A stretch of 64,000 nt of DNA from Novosphingobium naphthalenivorans NBRC 102051 (GTDB lineage: Bacteria > Pseudomonadota > Alphaproteobacteria > Sphingomonadales > Sphingomonadaceae): NCBI RefSeq assembly GCF_001590985.1, contig NZ_BCTX01000016.1, forward strand, positions 1 through 64,000, in the 5' to 3' direction. The position numbers were made by a program, and so were the translations under genes. The notes beneath the pieces are model-generated. The model had not been told where the DNA came from and searched no databases. It was given only the letters and a program-made list of their open reading frames with translations. Shown piece by piece: positions 47,711 to 56,326 of the stretch. Position 1 is the first letter of the stretch. Each line of letters starts with the position of its first letter.

Positions 47711-48981
47711 GAGAAGTGGTGTTTCCAGCGGTTCCAGGTGATCACGCAAGGCACCGTGAAAAGCAGCACGACCAGGGTGAACCAGTTGCCCCAGGGCAGT
47801 GCGCCGGTCTCAGCCTCGATCGCGACGTCGATCGTTGCCGCGTCGGCCCAGGCGTCGGTGCTCGGGGGCGGGGCATCGACCGGCCAGCTATGCGCCTGGG
47901 CATTGACGTAGAGATCGTACGTGCCTGCCGGGACCCGTCCGACGAGCGTATCCGCTCTGCGGTCGCCCTCGGTCCAGGGGCCGTCCGAATCACGGCCTGA
48001 ATAGCGCTCGACCAGGCCATAGCTGTCGATCGACTGGCCAGTCGCCTGATCGACGAGGCTATAGTCGAGATCGACCCAGTGGTTGTCGAAATAGGCGCCC
48101 TGGGCTCGCACCCGGATGAACTGCCAGGGGCGCCGCACGGTCAGCGTGCCGACCTTGTGGCCTTCCAGCGTGGTCAGGTAAGGCGCGGAAATCTGGGTGC
48201 TGGCCCGCTCGACCGGGCCGGCGATCAGGACCATGGCCAGCAATGTCATGATCGCAGCGCCAAACGCGGCAGCGAACATCATGGGCAGGTCGTCCCGTTC
48301 ACGGCCGTAATCGGACTTGAAGGAGAGGGCGCCTTGCGGCTTTTTCGCCCGGGGCTGGCGACGGCGGTTCGGGGCGAAGGTGGCCTGGATGTCGTCCCCA
48401 TCGACCGGGACTAGCTGGGTCCAGGTCTCCTCGCCGTCGACCAGTTCTTGTGAGAGAACTTCGTCGCCGCGCTCGAACTGCGAGGCTTCGGCCTTGTCAC
48501 CGCGCGCGACACGCCAGTAAAATTCGCCGATCACGAATTCGGTTTGCGTCGTCTGCGGCTGGCCCTGCCGACGATAGACGGTGCCGCGCCAGCTAACGCC
48601 TTTCTTTACCTCTGCCGGGCGATCGAGGAGCATGGTGCCGAACTGCCACTCACCGTCGCAGACCACCAGCCAGCGATACCCGAGATAGGGATTGAACAGC
48701 AGGAATTCCTGCCACCTGTACAGGGCGTCGCGTCGCTTGAGGGCGCCGATCACCTGCCACTCCTGTCCGAAAAGTTCGCCGCGAGCGCCGAGTTCGAGCG
48801 CAAAACTCGCTTCGGCGCGCTTGTAGGCCGTGATGATCTGAACCTCGGGACGCGAGACATCGACGATTGAGCCGCAATACCGGCAGGCAAGGCTTACCGA
48901 CCAACCTGCTGCGCGCACTTCCAGCGTTCCGCCGCACGCGGGGCATTCTATGGTTCTGGCCCTGCTGCCGACGCGCTTCAC
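47707..48981 (-). CDS. DUF4178 protein with zinc ribbon and membrane helices
   Basis: A 424-residue protein. The start is taken as GTG 48981: AGGAG lies 7 nt upstream and the codon overlaps the previous stop (GTGA). It begins with a zinc ribbon (CPACGG, then CRYCGS), then a DUF4178 domain (about 65-190, QEWQVIGALKR ... YRWQEFLLFNP), a helix (about 240-262), a periplasmic-like beta region and a final C-terminal helix. DUF4178 function is unknown. It is second of two DUF4178 genes in the operon. Confidence 0.8.
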   Translation of the reverse strand: MKRVGSRARTIECPACGGTLEVRAAGWSVSLACRYCGSIVDVSRPEVQIITAYKRAEASFALELGARGELFGQEWQVIGALKRRDALYRWQEFLLFNPYLGYRWLVVCDGEWQFGTMLLDRPAEVKKGVSWRGTVYRRQGQPQTTQTEFVIGEFYWRVARGDKAEASQFERGDEVLSQELVDGEETWTQLVPVDGDDIQATFAPNRRRQPRAKKPQGALSFKSDYGRERDDLPMMFAAAFGAAIMTLLAMVLIAGPVERASTQISAPYLTTLEGHKVGTLTVRRPWQFIRVRAQGAYFDNHWVDLDYSLVDQATGQSIDSYGLVERYSGRDSDGPWTEGDRRADTLVGRVPAGTYDLYVNAQAHSWPVDAPPPSTDAWADAATIDVAIEAETGALPWGNWFTLVVLLFTVPCVITWNRWKHHFS

Positions 48982-49652
48982 GCTCTTGCTCCTGGAAATC
49001 CGGAAGGAAGCGACCATCCCTCCAGTTCGCGCAGTGACGAGGGGTTAAGGTCGGCAAGCTCATGCCAGGTGCCCAGCCAGGCACTGGTTCCTTCGGCATC
49101 GCGCTGAAGCGAGAGCGCCTCGCCCGAGGGGCCGCGCAGGTCCACGTTAGTCATGGTGCGGCCGCTGTGGGCGGGGAAAGGCAGGTCGCCTTCGCCACCG
49201 AGGCACTCCGCGCGCTTGATGTCAGTGACCGCAAAGCGCGTTGTGCCAGAGCTGATCGTCTGTCCCACGGCGAGGTCTGCACCCTGCGCAAAGCGGACTA
49301 CTTGAGGATCGACTAGCGCATCGGGGCATTCAGCGGTCAGCATGTACATGCCCATTGCCTCGCCCAGCCAGTGCGAGCGACCCGCGGCGGAAAACAGCAA
49401 CCATTCGTTCCACGAGCCGCCACTCCAGGCCCAGCGTACGCGCCCGGCGGCAACAAAGTCTTCGGCGCCGAGCCGGAAGCGGGTGCCGATCTGGACCGGC
49501 GAAATGTCGTCGGGCACGACCGCCACCTTGCCGACCATTTCGACCGACTGGCCTTGCCGCAGGATCAGGGCCTGGCAATGATGGCACGTGGTGTAAGGCA
49601 CGCCGAAGCCCCGAACCGGCAGGGCTGCGCCGCACGACGGGCAGTTGATCAC
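48978..49652 (-). CDS. DUF4178 protein with zinc ribbon, soluble
   Basis: A 224-residue protein with an N-terminal zinc ribbon (CPSCGA, then CHHCQA) and a DUF4178 domain (QIGTRFRLGAEDFVAAGRVR, WNEWLLF). No membrane helix. It lies 51 bp after the SPFH gene and overlaps the second DUF4178 gene by 4 bp. The two DUF4178 proteins share only general pattern and probably act as a pair. Confidence 0.8.
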   Translation of the reverse strand: MINCPSCGAALPVRGFGVPYTTCHHCQALILRQGQSVEMVGKVAVVPDDISPVQIGTRFRLGAEDFVAAGRVRWAWSGGSWNEWLLFSAAGRSHWLGEAMGMYMLTAECPDALVDPQVVRFAQGADLAVGQTISSGTTRFAVTDIKRAECLGGEGDLPFPAHSGRTMTNVDLRGPSGEALSLQRDAEGTSAWLGTWHELADLNPSSLRELEGWSLPSGFPGARA

Positions 49653-49703
49653 GCCGTCAGTCCCCCAGAAAGTTTCCCCTTTGCGCGAAGATGCGCCAAA
49701 GCC

Positions 49704-50690
49704 TCAGCGGATGCGCGAAAGCAGTTCGGTTTTCTTGGCGTCAAACTCCTCCTGGCTCAAGGCGCCAAGCGTGACGAGCTTGTGGAGCTTCTCGATCGTC
49801 TGGATCGGGTCTTCTTCGGCGGCCGGAGCGCTAACGGACGGCACCGCACCGAGCCCGGCAGACATCGCCCCGCCCAGCGTGCTGGCTGCGGCTATCCCCG
49901 CGCCGATACCGGTAACACCACCTTCTGCGCCCGCCGCCTGCTCGATCGCCTCGGCCGTCTGGAACCGGGTATATTGCGCCAGATCCCCCAGCACGCGCAT
50001 TGAGGACCCCTTGTCGAGGTGAGCCTGCACCTCTTCCGGCAACGAAACGCTCTCGACGAACAGGCTCGAACATTCGAGGCCCCACTGGGCGAAGACCTTG
50101 TCGACTTCCACCCGGATCCGCTCGGACAAGGCCTGCTGGTTGGCGGCCAGATCAAGGAAGGGCACTGCACCGCCGCCGAGTGCCGATGCCAGTGCGGTCT
50201 GGATCGCGGCGCGCAGTTGTGGTTCCAATGAGGCGGTGGTGACTTCCTCAAGGGTTCCCACTACGCGCTCGACGAAGGGCTCCACGCTTGCCACGCGGAA
50301 AGAGTAGGATCCGAAGGCCCGGATTCGCAGCGCACCGAACTCGCTGTCGCGTACCGTCACCGGCTGGGCCGTTCCCCATTTGAAGGCGAGCTGCTCCTTG
50401 CGCGAGAGGAAGAGTACGTCCGATTTGAACGGAGATTTGAAGCCCTTATCCCAGTTGAGGAGATTGGTGAGCACGGGAAGGTTTGCAGTATCGAGCCGGT
50501 GCAGGCCCGCCTCGAAGATATCCGCCACGCAGCCCTCGTTGAGGAACACTGCGACCTGCCCTTCACGCACCGTCAATTGCGCGCCGTTCTGGATTTCACG
50601 ATCTTCGAACGGCACTCGCCAGGCGAGTTCGCCGGGCTGCTCCAGCCACTCGATGACGTCGACAAACTGCTTCTTCAGAAAACCGAACAT
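49704..50690 (-). CDS. SPFH-domain protein with C-terminal SHOCT (YdjI/virion-core-like)
   Basis: A 328-residue protein. Residues 1-250 match the SPFH-like group annotated as virion core protein/YdjI (VIEWLEQPGELAWRVPF, REGQVAVFLNEG, RVVGTLEEVTTASLEPQLRA). An Ala/Gly linker follows, and a SHOCT motif ends the chain (TIEKLHKLVTLGALSQEEFD). SPFH proteins assemble membrane-associated rings and respond to envelope stress. It is the first gene of the - strand operon that runs to the AdoMet decarboxylase. Confidence 0.85.
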   Translation of the reverse strand: MFGFLKKQFVDVIEWLEQPGELAWRVPFEDREIQNGAQLTVREGQVAVFLNEGCVADIFEAGLHRLDTANLPVLTNLLNWDKGFKSPFKSDVLFLSRKEQLAFKWGTAQPVTVRDSEFGALRIRAFGSYSFRVASVEPFVERVVGTLEEVTTASLEPQLRAAIQTALASALGGGAVPFLDLAANQQALSERIRVEVDKVFAQWGLECSSLFVESVSLPEEVQAHLDKGSSMRVLGDLAQYTRFQTAEAIEQAAGAEGGVTGIGAGIAAASTLGGAMSAGLGAVPSVSAPAAEEDPIQTIEKLHKLVTLGALSQEEFDAKKTELLSRIR

Positions 50691-51134
50691 GGGATAGTCC
50701 TGCCGCCAGTATCTTGATCTCCCATAAGATCTTTGGCGGCGACTGCAAAGAACGTCGCAGCGCTCTGGAATACTCTACTGAATGCTGGAAGGTTCAAGTC
50801 ATCGATGTGCCACAGCCTTGGCTGTTTCCAAGTCATCGAACGATGCGAATGAACGACGCGTTTCAGAAGGTAGGCTCGGTGCCCGAACGTCCGCTCTGCC
50901 GCCGACGGCGGATGGCACGTTTGTTACCGCACGGTGTCTGGAATCGACGCGGTGGCGCTCTGAACCCGAGAGTCGCGATTGTCACAACGCCGACGAAGAC
51001 GAGCTGGAGCATTTTCTCGGAAGGCTTGGCTGGTTACGGATCAATGACCGCGCTTACGGAGGGACAAGCCAATCGCAAGCGCGACATACCGCTCGGCCCT
51101 TTGTCAGGGTATCTCATTCGTCCCTCTCACGGAC

Positions 51135-51282
51135 TCAGTCATCGATCAACCGTCGCAGGCACCGGCACAGGATGAAGGCCGATCGGCCGATCTTCATGGT
51201 CTCGATCTGGCCGGACCGGATCAACTCGTAGAGTGTCGTGCGCGGTAGGTAGATCGCTGATTTCCTCCAATGTTGCCGTCAC
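51135..51282 (-). pseudogene. Frameshifted excisionase-like helix-turn-helix remnant
   Basis: Reading the - strand, GTG 51282 opens a short frame giving ATLEEISD, and after a frame change the next frame gives YLPRTTLYELIRSGQIETMK then IGRSAFI ... LRRLIDD and a stop at 51135. Together these spell a MerR/Xis-like DNA-binding domain of the type beside integrases, broken by at least one frameshift. No integrase or attachment site was found nearby. It suggests an old mobile element. Confidence 0.6.
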
Positions 51283-51477
51283 GGCCTTTTAACGCTCTTC
51301 TGGCGTCTGGAGCCTGCTCATGATTTCGACCATCTCCGCCCGAATAAATGGTCGATTTCGAGGAAGTTTCCGGGCATGGTGGGAATGATCCCTGGGGGTG
51401 GTTCTTTGTATTCATGTAATTGTCGCGGGTAATAGGAGCGATATGTCATGTGTATTGGGCTGGAAATGAGTTCTATA

Positions 51478-51513
51478 CTTTTCCATCGGAGAGAATTCTC
51501 CCCGATGGAAAAG
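51478..51513 (-). terminator. Hairpin after the TonB receptor gene
   Basis: CTTTTCCATCGG (51478-51489) and CCGATGGAAAAG (51502-51513) form a perfect 12-bp stem; the 12-nt loop holds the inner palindrome GAGAATTCTC. It lies 36 bp beyond the receptor stop at 51550. The T-rich end of the stem supports a terminator. Confidence 0.65.
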
Positions 51514-51549
51514 TCATGACTGATCTCGTGGTTTTATTGCTAGGGCGGA

Positions 51550-53913
51550 TTAGAACGTCTTGGCAAGCGAGAGCCCGATCGTGCGGGGCCTTACGGTAAG
51601 GCCCTGGGTGATGAACAACACCGAAGGTTTCTGGATCACGGTCTGATCATTGGCGATGTTTTTCACGAAGACCGAGAGCCTGAAGTCGCGGTAGTCGATG
51701 CCGGCATCGAGATTGCCGACCCAATAGTCCTCCCGCACATAGTCCGAACTGGACGTGCTGAAGCTGCCGTGGCTCTTGCCGGTATAGGTCCAGTTGGTGC
51801 TGAAGGAAAACGCGAGATCGTCAGAAATCTGCCGGTTGTAATCCAGCCCCAGGGTCAGCGTGGTATCGGGCACGCCGAGCACTTTTTGCCCCTTGCTGGC
51901 AGAAGATCCTTCGGCTTCCTTAGTGATTTCGGCATCGGTGTAACCTGCCGTGGCCCGCAGAGACAGCTCGTTGGTGAGCTTGGCCATCACTTCCAGTTCG
52001 CCGCCCTGGCTGCGCGCGTCGCCGGCATTGGCAGTGATTACATAGCCGCAGGAAGACAGCCTTAGCTGCTGCTGGATGTTCTTCCAGTCTATCCGGTAAA
52101 CCGAGCCGTTCACGGTCAGGCGGTTGCCGAACAGGCTCGACTTGAAGCCCGTTTCAAAGGCCCAGAGCGAATCCGATCCGTAGGATTTGGACTTGGTTGC
52201 ATCCAGGCCCAGCGATTCGATCGAACTGGCGCAGTAGTTGGGCAGCGAGTTGTTCTGCCCGCCGAGGCGGAAGCCCTTGGTGGCGCTGGCGTAGAGGCTG
52301 ACATTGTCGCTGGCCTTGTAGTTCAGGGCAAACTTCGGTGTCAGCGGGCTTTCGTTGCTCTTGACCTTTTCATAGGACGGCGTGCCATCGGCGAGCCACC
52401 CACCTTCGTTCATTTCGTATTCGGTCCAGGCCTTGGTCTGACGCAGGCCGGCGGTGAACTTGAGCGAGGGCGCCAGCATGACCGAACCTTCCGCGAAAGC
52501 GGCGATCTGCTGCAGTTTGCGGTTGGAATGGAAGTAGCCGAGCAGGTCGTCCGGCGCTTCGTATCCGATCAGGTCTTCGACTGTCGTATCGCTGTAGAGA
52601 TTGGCCACGGCATCATTGAGGCCATAGACATATTCGTCGTCCAGCGAGCGGACCTTCAGTGAGTTCATATAGAGGCCGGCCTGCCATTCGAAGCGGTGGC
52701 CTTGCTCGATCGAAGGCGAGGCGAAGCGCAGTTCCTCTACCCAGTTGGAAATCTTGTCGTCGTTGAGCAGGGCACCGGGAAGGCTGGCGATCGTGTCGTA
52801 GGGCGTGCCGAAGCTGGGATCGATGGCCCAGGCGACATATTCGCTGTCATAGATCGTGGCATCGAACCGGCGTTTGAAGTTGCGGTGCATGTAGGACGTG
52901 ACAGAAGTCAGGCGGTAGTCGCCGAAACTCTTCTCGATCGTGAGGCTGGGGACGACAAGCTCGTCACGGCTCGGCTCGGTCAGGGCCTTGTTGACCTGGA
53001 ACCTGGGCAGCGACAGATTGAAGATGCTGTTGTCGGCCGTCTTGACCAGCTGGTACTGGATCGCAGGAATGATCTGGAGGTCGTCCGAAGGTTCCCACAG
53101 AAGCGATGCCCGCACAGCGTGGTGGCGTTCGGAATCGATGTTTTTATCGATGACGTTTCCGCTGGAATCGACGCGATCGATGAAGCCGCTCTGATATCCG
53201 GTTTCACCGGCTATGCGCAGGGCGGCGTGTTGGCCCAGCGGAACGCTGATCGCGCCATTCAGCTTGTAATTGGTGCCGCCCCCTTCGGTGGAGGAGACTT
53301 CGCCGCTGGCCTCGCCTTCGGCATAGCCCAGCTTGGGCTTGTTGGTGATGAAGCGCAGGGTGCCGCCCAGCGAGCTGTCGCCGTAGAGCGTGCCCTGCGG
53401 ACCGCGCAGAACCTCGATACGTTCAATGTCGAACATGCGCGGCAGCGTGGCGCCGGTGAAGAATTGGTTGGGAAAGGTCAGCGAAACATCGTCGAGATAG
53501 ACGCCGACGGTTGCCGAACCGGAAGAGGAGGCAATGCCGCGCAGGGCAATGCGCGTCATTCCCGAGTTGCCGAAGTTGTTGAGGGAAAGGCCGGGAACCA
53601 GCCGCGAAAGATCGGTGTAGTCTGTGGCATGCGTCTTTTTGATCAGGCTGGAATCGATGACGCTGATGCTGACAGGAACGTCGAGCACGTTTTCCGTGCG
53701 TTTCTGGGCAGTGACGACGATGGCGCCGTTCGCCGAGACCGAGCCGGTGCCGTTCGCCGAGACCGAGCCGGTGCCGTTCTCATTGTCTTCCGCCATTGCG
53801 GCGCCGGGCAGCACCAGCCCGAGTGCGCCGATCAGGCCTGCATATTTCAGAACTCTGGCAAGCCGGCGGCACGAGGCGGCACGTTCCGGTGCCGGATTGT
53901 TTCGATAATGCAT
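51550..53913 (-). CDS. TonB-dependent outer-membrane receptor
   Basis: A 787-residue receptor with a signal peptide (YAGLIGALGLVLPGAAMA), an Asn/Gly/Ser linker with an exact 8-residue duplication (GTGSVSAN twice), a TonB box IVVTAQKR, plug (NVLDVPVSISVIDSSLIKKT, FDIERIEVLRGPQGTLYGDS) and barrel ending RPRTIGLSLAKTF. It is of the sphingomonad large-substrate type. It stands alone but is divergent from the amidase gene and near the ureide-type operon, so it may import that substrate. Confidence 0.9.
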   Translation of the reverse strand: MHYRNNPAPERAASCRRLARVLKYAGLIGALGLVLPGAAMAEDNENGTGSVSANGTGSVSANGAIVVTAQKRTENVLDVPVSISVIDSSLIKKTHATDYTDLSRLVPGLSLNNFGNSGMTRIALRGIASSSGSATVGVYLDDVSLTFPNQFFTGATLPRMFDIERIEVLRGPQGTLYGDSSLGGTLRFITNKPKLGYAEGEASGEVSSTEGGGTNYKLNGAISVPLGQHAALRIAGETGYQSGFIDRVDSSGNVIDKNIDSERHHAVRASLLWEPSDDLQIIPAIQYQLVKTADNSIFNLSLPRFQVNKALTEPSRDELVVPSLTIEKSFGDYRLTSVTSYMHRNFKRRFDATIYDSEYVAWAIDPSFGTPYDTIASLPGALLNDDKISNWVEELRFASPSIEQGHRFEWQAGLYMNSLKVRSLDDEYVYGLNDAVANLYSDTTVEDLIGYEAPDDLLGYFHSNRKLQQIAAFAEGSVMLAPSLKFTAGLRQTKAWTEYEMNEGGWLADGTPSYEKVKSNESPLTPKFALNYKASDNVSLYASATKGFRLGGQNNSLPNYCASSIESLGLDATKSKSYGSDSLWAFETGFKSSLFGNRLTVNGSVYRIDWKNIQQQLRLSSCGYVITANAGDARSQGGELEVMAKLTNELSLRATAGYTDAEITKEAEGSSASKGQKVLGVPDTTLTLGLDYNRQISDDLAFSFSTNWTYTGKSHGSFSTSSSDYVREDYWVGNLDAGIDYRDFRLSVFVKNIANDQTVIQKPSVLFITQGLTVRPRTIGLSLAKTF
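53725..53779 (-). repeat. 24-bp exact tandem repeat in the TonB receptor gene
   Basis: Two identical 24-bp units (53725-53748, 53749-53772) plus a 7-bp partial third copy. Each encodes the same eight residues just ahead of the TonB box, in frame, so copy-number change would lengthen or shorten the linker without breaking the gene. Confidence 0.9.
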
Positions 53914-54337
53914 GGCGTAACCCTCATAAGCAGGTGTGTTGCTGTGTCTTCTCCGTCGTCATCCTGCGAACGCCGCCCCGCTTTGCGCGGCATTGGCGAA
54001 CTGTCTTGCAACCGCATTCTTTTGATCTGGCTTTGTCGTCCGACTGGCCTTTGAAGGCCGGGTGGGGCGCTGGTTGCACATCGGAGAGTTACAGAACTCG
54101 GTCGATGAAAAATGCTGCGACGCACAAAGTTAGTTTCCGGATTTGCAAACTGATCGGCACGGCTGGTTTTGTCTTGGCCTCCGAAGACCCGGAATTCCGG
54201 GCCTTCGGAGGCCATCGCCGTCCGGCAATGATGATTACTTGCCTTGAAGAGCAAACATCGTTGCAAAGGTGGCTATTCCAGCCGCCCATGGATGCCGACA
54301 TCAAATGGGCAAGCGACAGGAACAAGAGACCAGATTT
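53914..54337. other. 424-bp divergent region with two palindromes
   Basis: It lies between the TonB receptor and the amidase-family gene and should hold both promoters. It contains a GGCCTT/AAGGCC palindrome (54046-54059) and a 38-bp near-perfect palindrome (54176-54213). No gene was seen. Confidence 0.5.
54176..54213. repeat. 38-bp near-perfect palindrome
   Basis: Outer arms GGCCTCCGAAG (54176-54186) and CTTCGGAGGCC (54203-54213), one A/C mismatch, inner arms CCCGGAA and TTCCGGG with no loop. It could be a hairpin or cruciform, a protein site or an extragenic palindromic element. It lies 125 bp upstream of the amidase gene. Confidence 0.75.
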
Positions 54338-54976
54338 ATGGGTGACTTAACCAAGACCCCCAAACCCATGATTGTCGGCCGGCCGGTTCTGCTGGTTATC
54401 GATGTTCAGAAGGGAAGCTTTGCCGAGTGGGAGCCCAGCGAGAGGCTGCCGATGCTTCCGGACCGTATCGAACGCATGCACCGGGTGCGCCAGGTGGTCG
54501 ATGCGGCGCGGGACGCGGATATTCCGGTGGTGTTCTTCAAGGAAGTCCACCGCCCGAACATGGTGGATTTCGGCCGTGAACTGGATGGCACCGAAAATGC
54601 CCATTGCCTGGAAAATTCGCCCTATACCGAAGTCGCGATTGAAGAGCTGGGCGTGAAGCCGGACGATTATGTTATCGCCAAGCGGCGCTATTCCTGCTTT
54701 TTCGGCACCGAACTCGAAATCCTGCTCAAGGGGCTGAAGGCTGACACGCTGCTGATGACGGGCGGCTTTACCGACGTCTGCGTGCACTACACATTCGTCG
54801 ATGCGCATCAGCATGACTATTACTGCCGCGTGATCGAGGATTGTACGACGGCCTCTTCCCCGCCGGCCCACGAGGCCGCACTGAAAGCGATGGAGTATCT
54901 TCAGACGGGGGCTGTGCGCACCTCGGTGGAAGTGATCAAGGCTATGGTGCAACGCGATTTTTCCCCGACAGACTGA
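54338..54976 (+). CDS. Cysteine hydrolase, isochorismatase / N-carbamoylsarcosine amidase family
   Basis: A 212-residue protein with the catalytic triad D22 (LLVIDVQKG), K115 (YVIAKRRYS) and C148 (TGGFTDVCVHYT), the order of N-carbamoylsarcosine amidohydrolase, biuret hydrolase and related amidases. It hydrolyses a C-N bond of an amide or carbamoyl group. ATG 54338 is preferred; an ATG at 54305 is possible. Next to hydantoinase and sarcosine-oxidase-like genes, a carbamoyl amino acid is a reasonable substrate, but family alone does not fix it. Confidence 0.82.
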   Translation: MGDLTKTPKPMIVGRPVLLVIDVQKGSFAEWEPSERLPMLPDRIERMHRVRQVVDAARDADIPVVFFKEVHRPNMVDFGRELDGTENAHCLENSPYTEVAIEELGVKPDDYVIAKRRYSCFFGTELEILLKGLKADTLLMTGGFTDVCVHYTFVDAHQHDYYCRVIEDCTTASSPPAHEAALKAMEYLQTGAVRTSVEVIKAMVQRDFSPTD

Positions 54977-55022
54977 TCTGGGGCGGCTGTGCACAAAGGT
55001 CAGTGGAATAGCAGTGAAGCAA

Positions 55023-55050
55023 GGGGGCAGGGCGGCGACGTTCTGCCCCC
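55023..55050. terminator. Bidirectional terminator-like hairpin
   Basis: GGGGGCAG (55023-55030) pairs with CTGCCCCC (55043-55050) across a 12-nt loop, with TCTTAT on the + side. It sits between the convergent amidase and LIP-type hydrolase genes, ending both. Confidence 0.6.
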
Positions 55051-55066
55051 TCTTATAGCTCCGGGC

Positions 55067-56326
55067 TTATTTTGGCGGTACCAATTCCGCGCAGCTGCCG
55101 GTGACAGGCCTGCCGTCCATCACCGCTTTCACGAAGGCAGGGGCATCGGCCAGCGCAGCAGAAACCGCTGTGCTGTGGGTCTTGCCCGGGTAGTAGTGCC
55201 ATTCCACCGTGGTTCCCGCCGCGCACATGGCGGAGATGAAGTTGTACTGTTTGGCAGGCTGCGCCGCCGTATCGATCAGGCCAGTGCCGGTGAAGACAGG
55301 CGTCGCGATGTGCACGTCTGGAAAGGCGGAGCGTGCTGTCGTTGCCTTATCCAGCGCATCGATCGGGCGTTTGTAGAATTGGGACATGGGCAGCTTGCGG
55401 ACATTGGCATATTCGCGCAGCCCGCTCATGCAGGCCTTTTGCGACTCTTCGAGCATGGGCCAGCCGGTCTTCGCAATGTAATCTTCGGGCCGCACGGTTG
55501 CCGGATCGAGGCTGCGCGCTGCGCCCAGGAACCAGAGGATTTCGTAGGCTGAGTTCCCGTAGTCGTTCTCGTCCTGATAAAGCTGCGGCGGCGGCAACTG
55601 GGCGGCGCTGCCGGTGTTCTGGGTATGGGCGACGATACCGGTGGCGACGGTGCCCTTGATGGCCAGCTCAGGCGCATAGCTCGACGCAAGGTAGGCCGCG
55701 GCGATGGCCCCTTCGGAGCCTTGAGACTGGCCCATGGTAACGATCCGTGTCGCATCGAGCTCTGGGTAGCGGGCCAGTGATGCACGGATGGCATCGAGTA
55801 CGGACATGCCTTCCGGTTTGTATTGCAGGTAAGGGTGCACACCCGGCGTGCCAAGGCCGGCATAGTCGGTGGCCACGATCGCATAGCCATGGTCGAGCCA
55901 GTACCCGAGGAACTCGGCATCGCGCGGCGAACGCGGCAGGACAGAGGGTGCGCACACGTCGGCGATGCCGGTCGTGCCGTGTGCCCAGGCGATAACCGGC
56001 CACCCGCTCTTGGGCGCTTTGCCCTTGGGGAAGAAGACGATGCCGGACACAGTCGTGGGCCGCGCGGGATCGCGCCAGTCGGTCGAACTGTAGAGAATGC
56101 GCTCGGCGCGCCCGGCGGCCGGCAGTGAGACATTGGCTGGTGCCGTTTCGGTGCGCAGCATGATGCCGGGCCTGGCGGGGATCGGCTGGTTCCATGTGTA
56201 GAAAGCAGGCACCCCGCCATCGCCCGCCCAGGGATCGGCCAATGGATCAGCGAGGGAGGGGGAACTCCATACCAGAACGGCCGAGGCCGTGAGCAGGGTG
56301 GCAAACTTCCTAGAAACCGAGTGCAT
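55067..56326 (-). CDS. Secreted LIP-type alpha/beta hydrolase
   Basis: A 419-residue exported hydrolase; ATG 56326 gives a signal peptide (FATLLTASAVLVWSSPSLA). It shows an oxyanion region WAHGTTGIAD and the nucleophile elbow TMGQSQGSEG (GxSxG), with a C-terminal His near PGKTHSTAV. This is the LIP/secretory lipase family known in fungi and in some actinobacteria and proteobacteria. It probably splits an ester outside the cytoplasm. It is the last gene of the - strand operon and overlaps the upstream gene by 17 bp. Confidence 0.82.
   Translation of the reverse strand: MHSVSRKFATLLTASAVLVWSSPSLADPLADPWAGDGGVPAFYTWNQPIPARPGIMLRTETAPANVSLPAAGRAERILYSSTDWRDPARPTTVSGIVFFPKGKAPKSGWPVIAWAHGTTGIADVCAPSVLPRSPRDAEFLGYWLDHGYAIVATDYAGLGTPGVHPYLQYKPEGMSVLDAIRASLARYPELDATRIVTMGQSQGSEGAIAAAYLASSYAPELAIKGTVATGIVAHTQNTGSAAQLPPPQLYQDENDYGNSAYEILWFLGAARSLDPATVRPEDYIAKTGWPMLEESQKACMSGLREYANVRKLPMSQFYKRPIDALDKATTARSAFPDVHIATPVFTGTGLIDTAAQPAKQYNFISAMCAAGTTVEWHYYPGKTHSTAVSAALADAPAFVKAVMDGRPVTGSCAELVPPK

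Larger units (their letters stand above)
50691..51549. other. 859-bp non-coding region with gene remnants
   Basis: Apart from a decayed excisionase-like gene (51135-51282) and a terminator hairpin (51478-51513), no coding sequence is convincing. The frame at 50782-51231 encodes a string (ARTSALPPTADG) that I recall from spurious reading frames over alphaproteobacterial intergenic repeats, not from real proteins. Confidence 0.5.

Noticed and set aside
48982..49017. ATG 49017 as start of the second DUF4178 gene
   Set aside because: GGAGG is too close to it, while GTG 48981 has AGGAG at 7 nt and a 4-nt overlap with the previous stop.
50782..51231. Frame of 149 codons in the region before the TonB receptor
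   Set aside because: Composition and the ARTSALPP-type string look like translated intergenic repeat, not protein.
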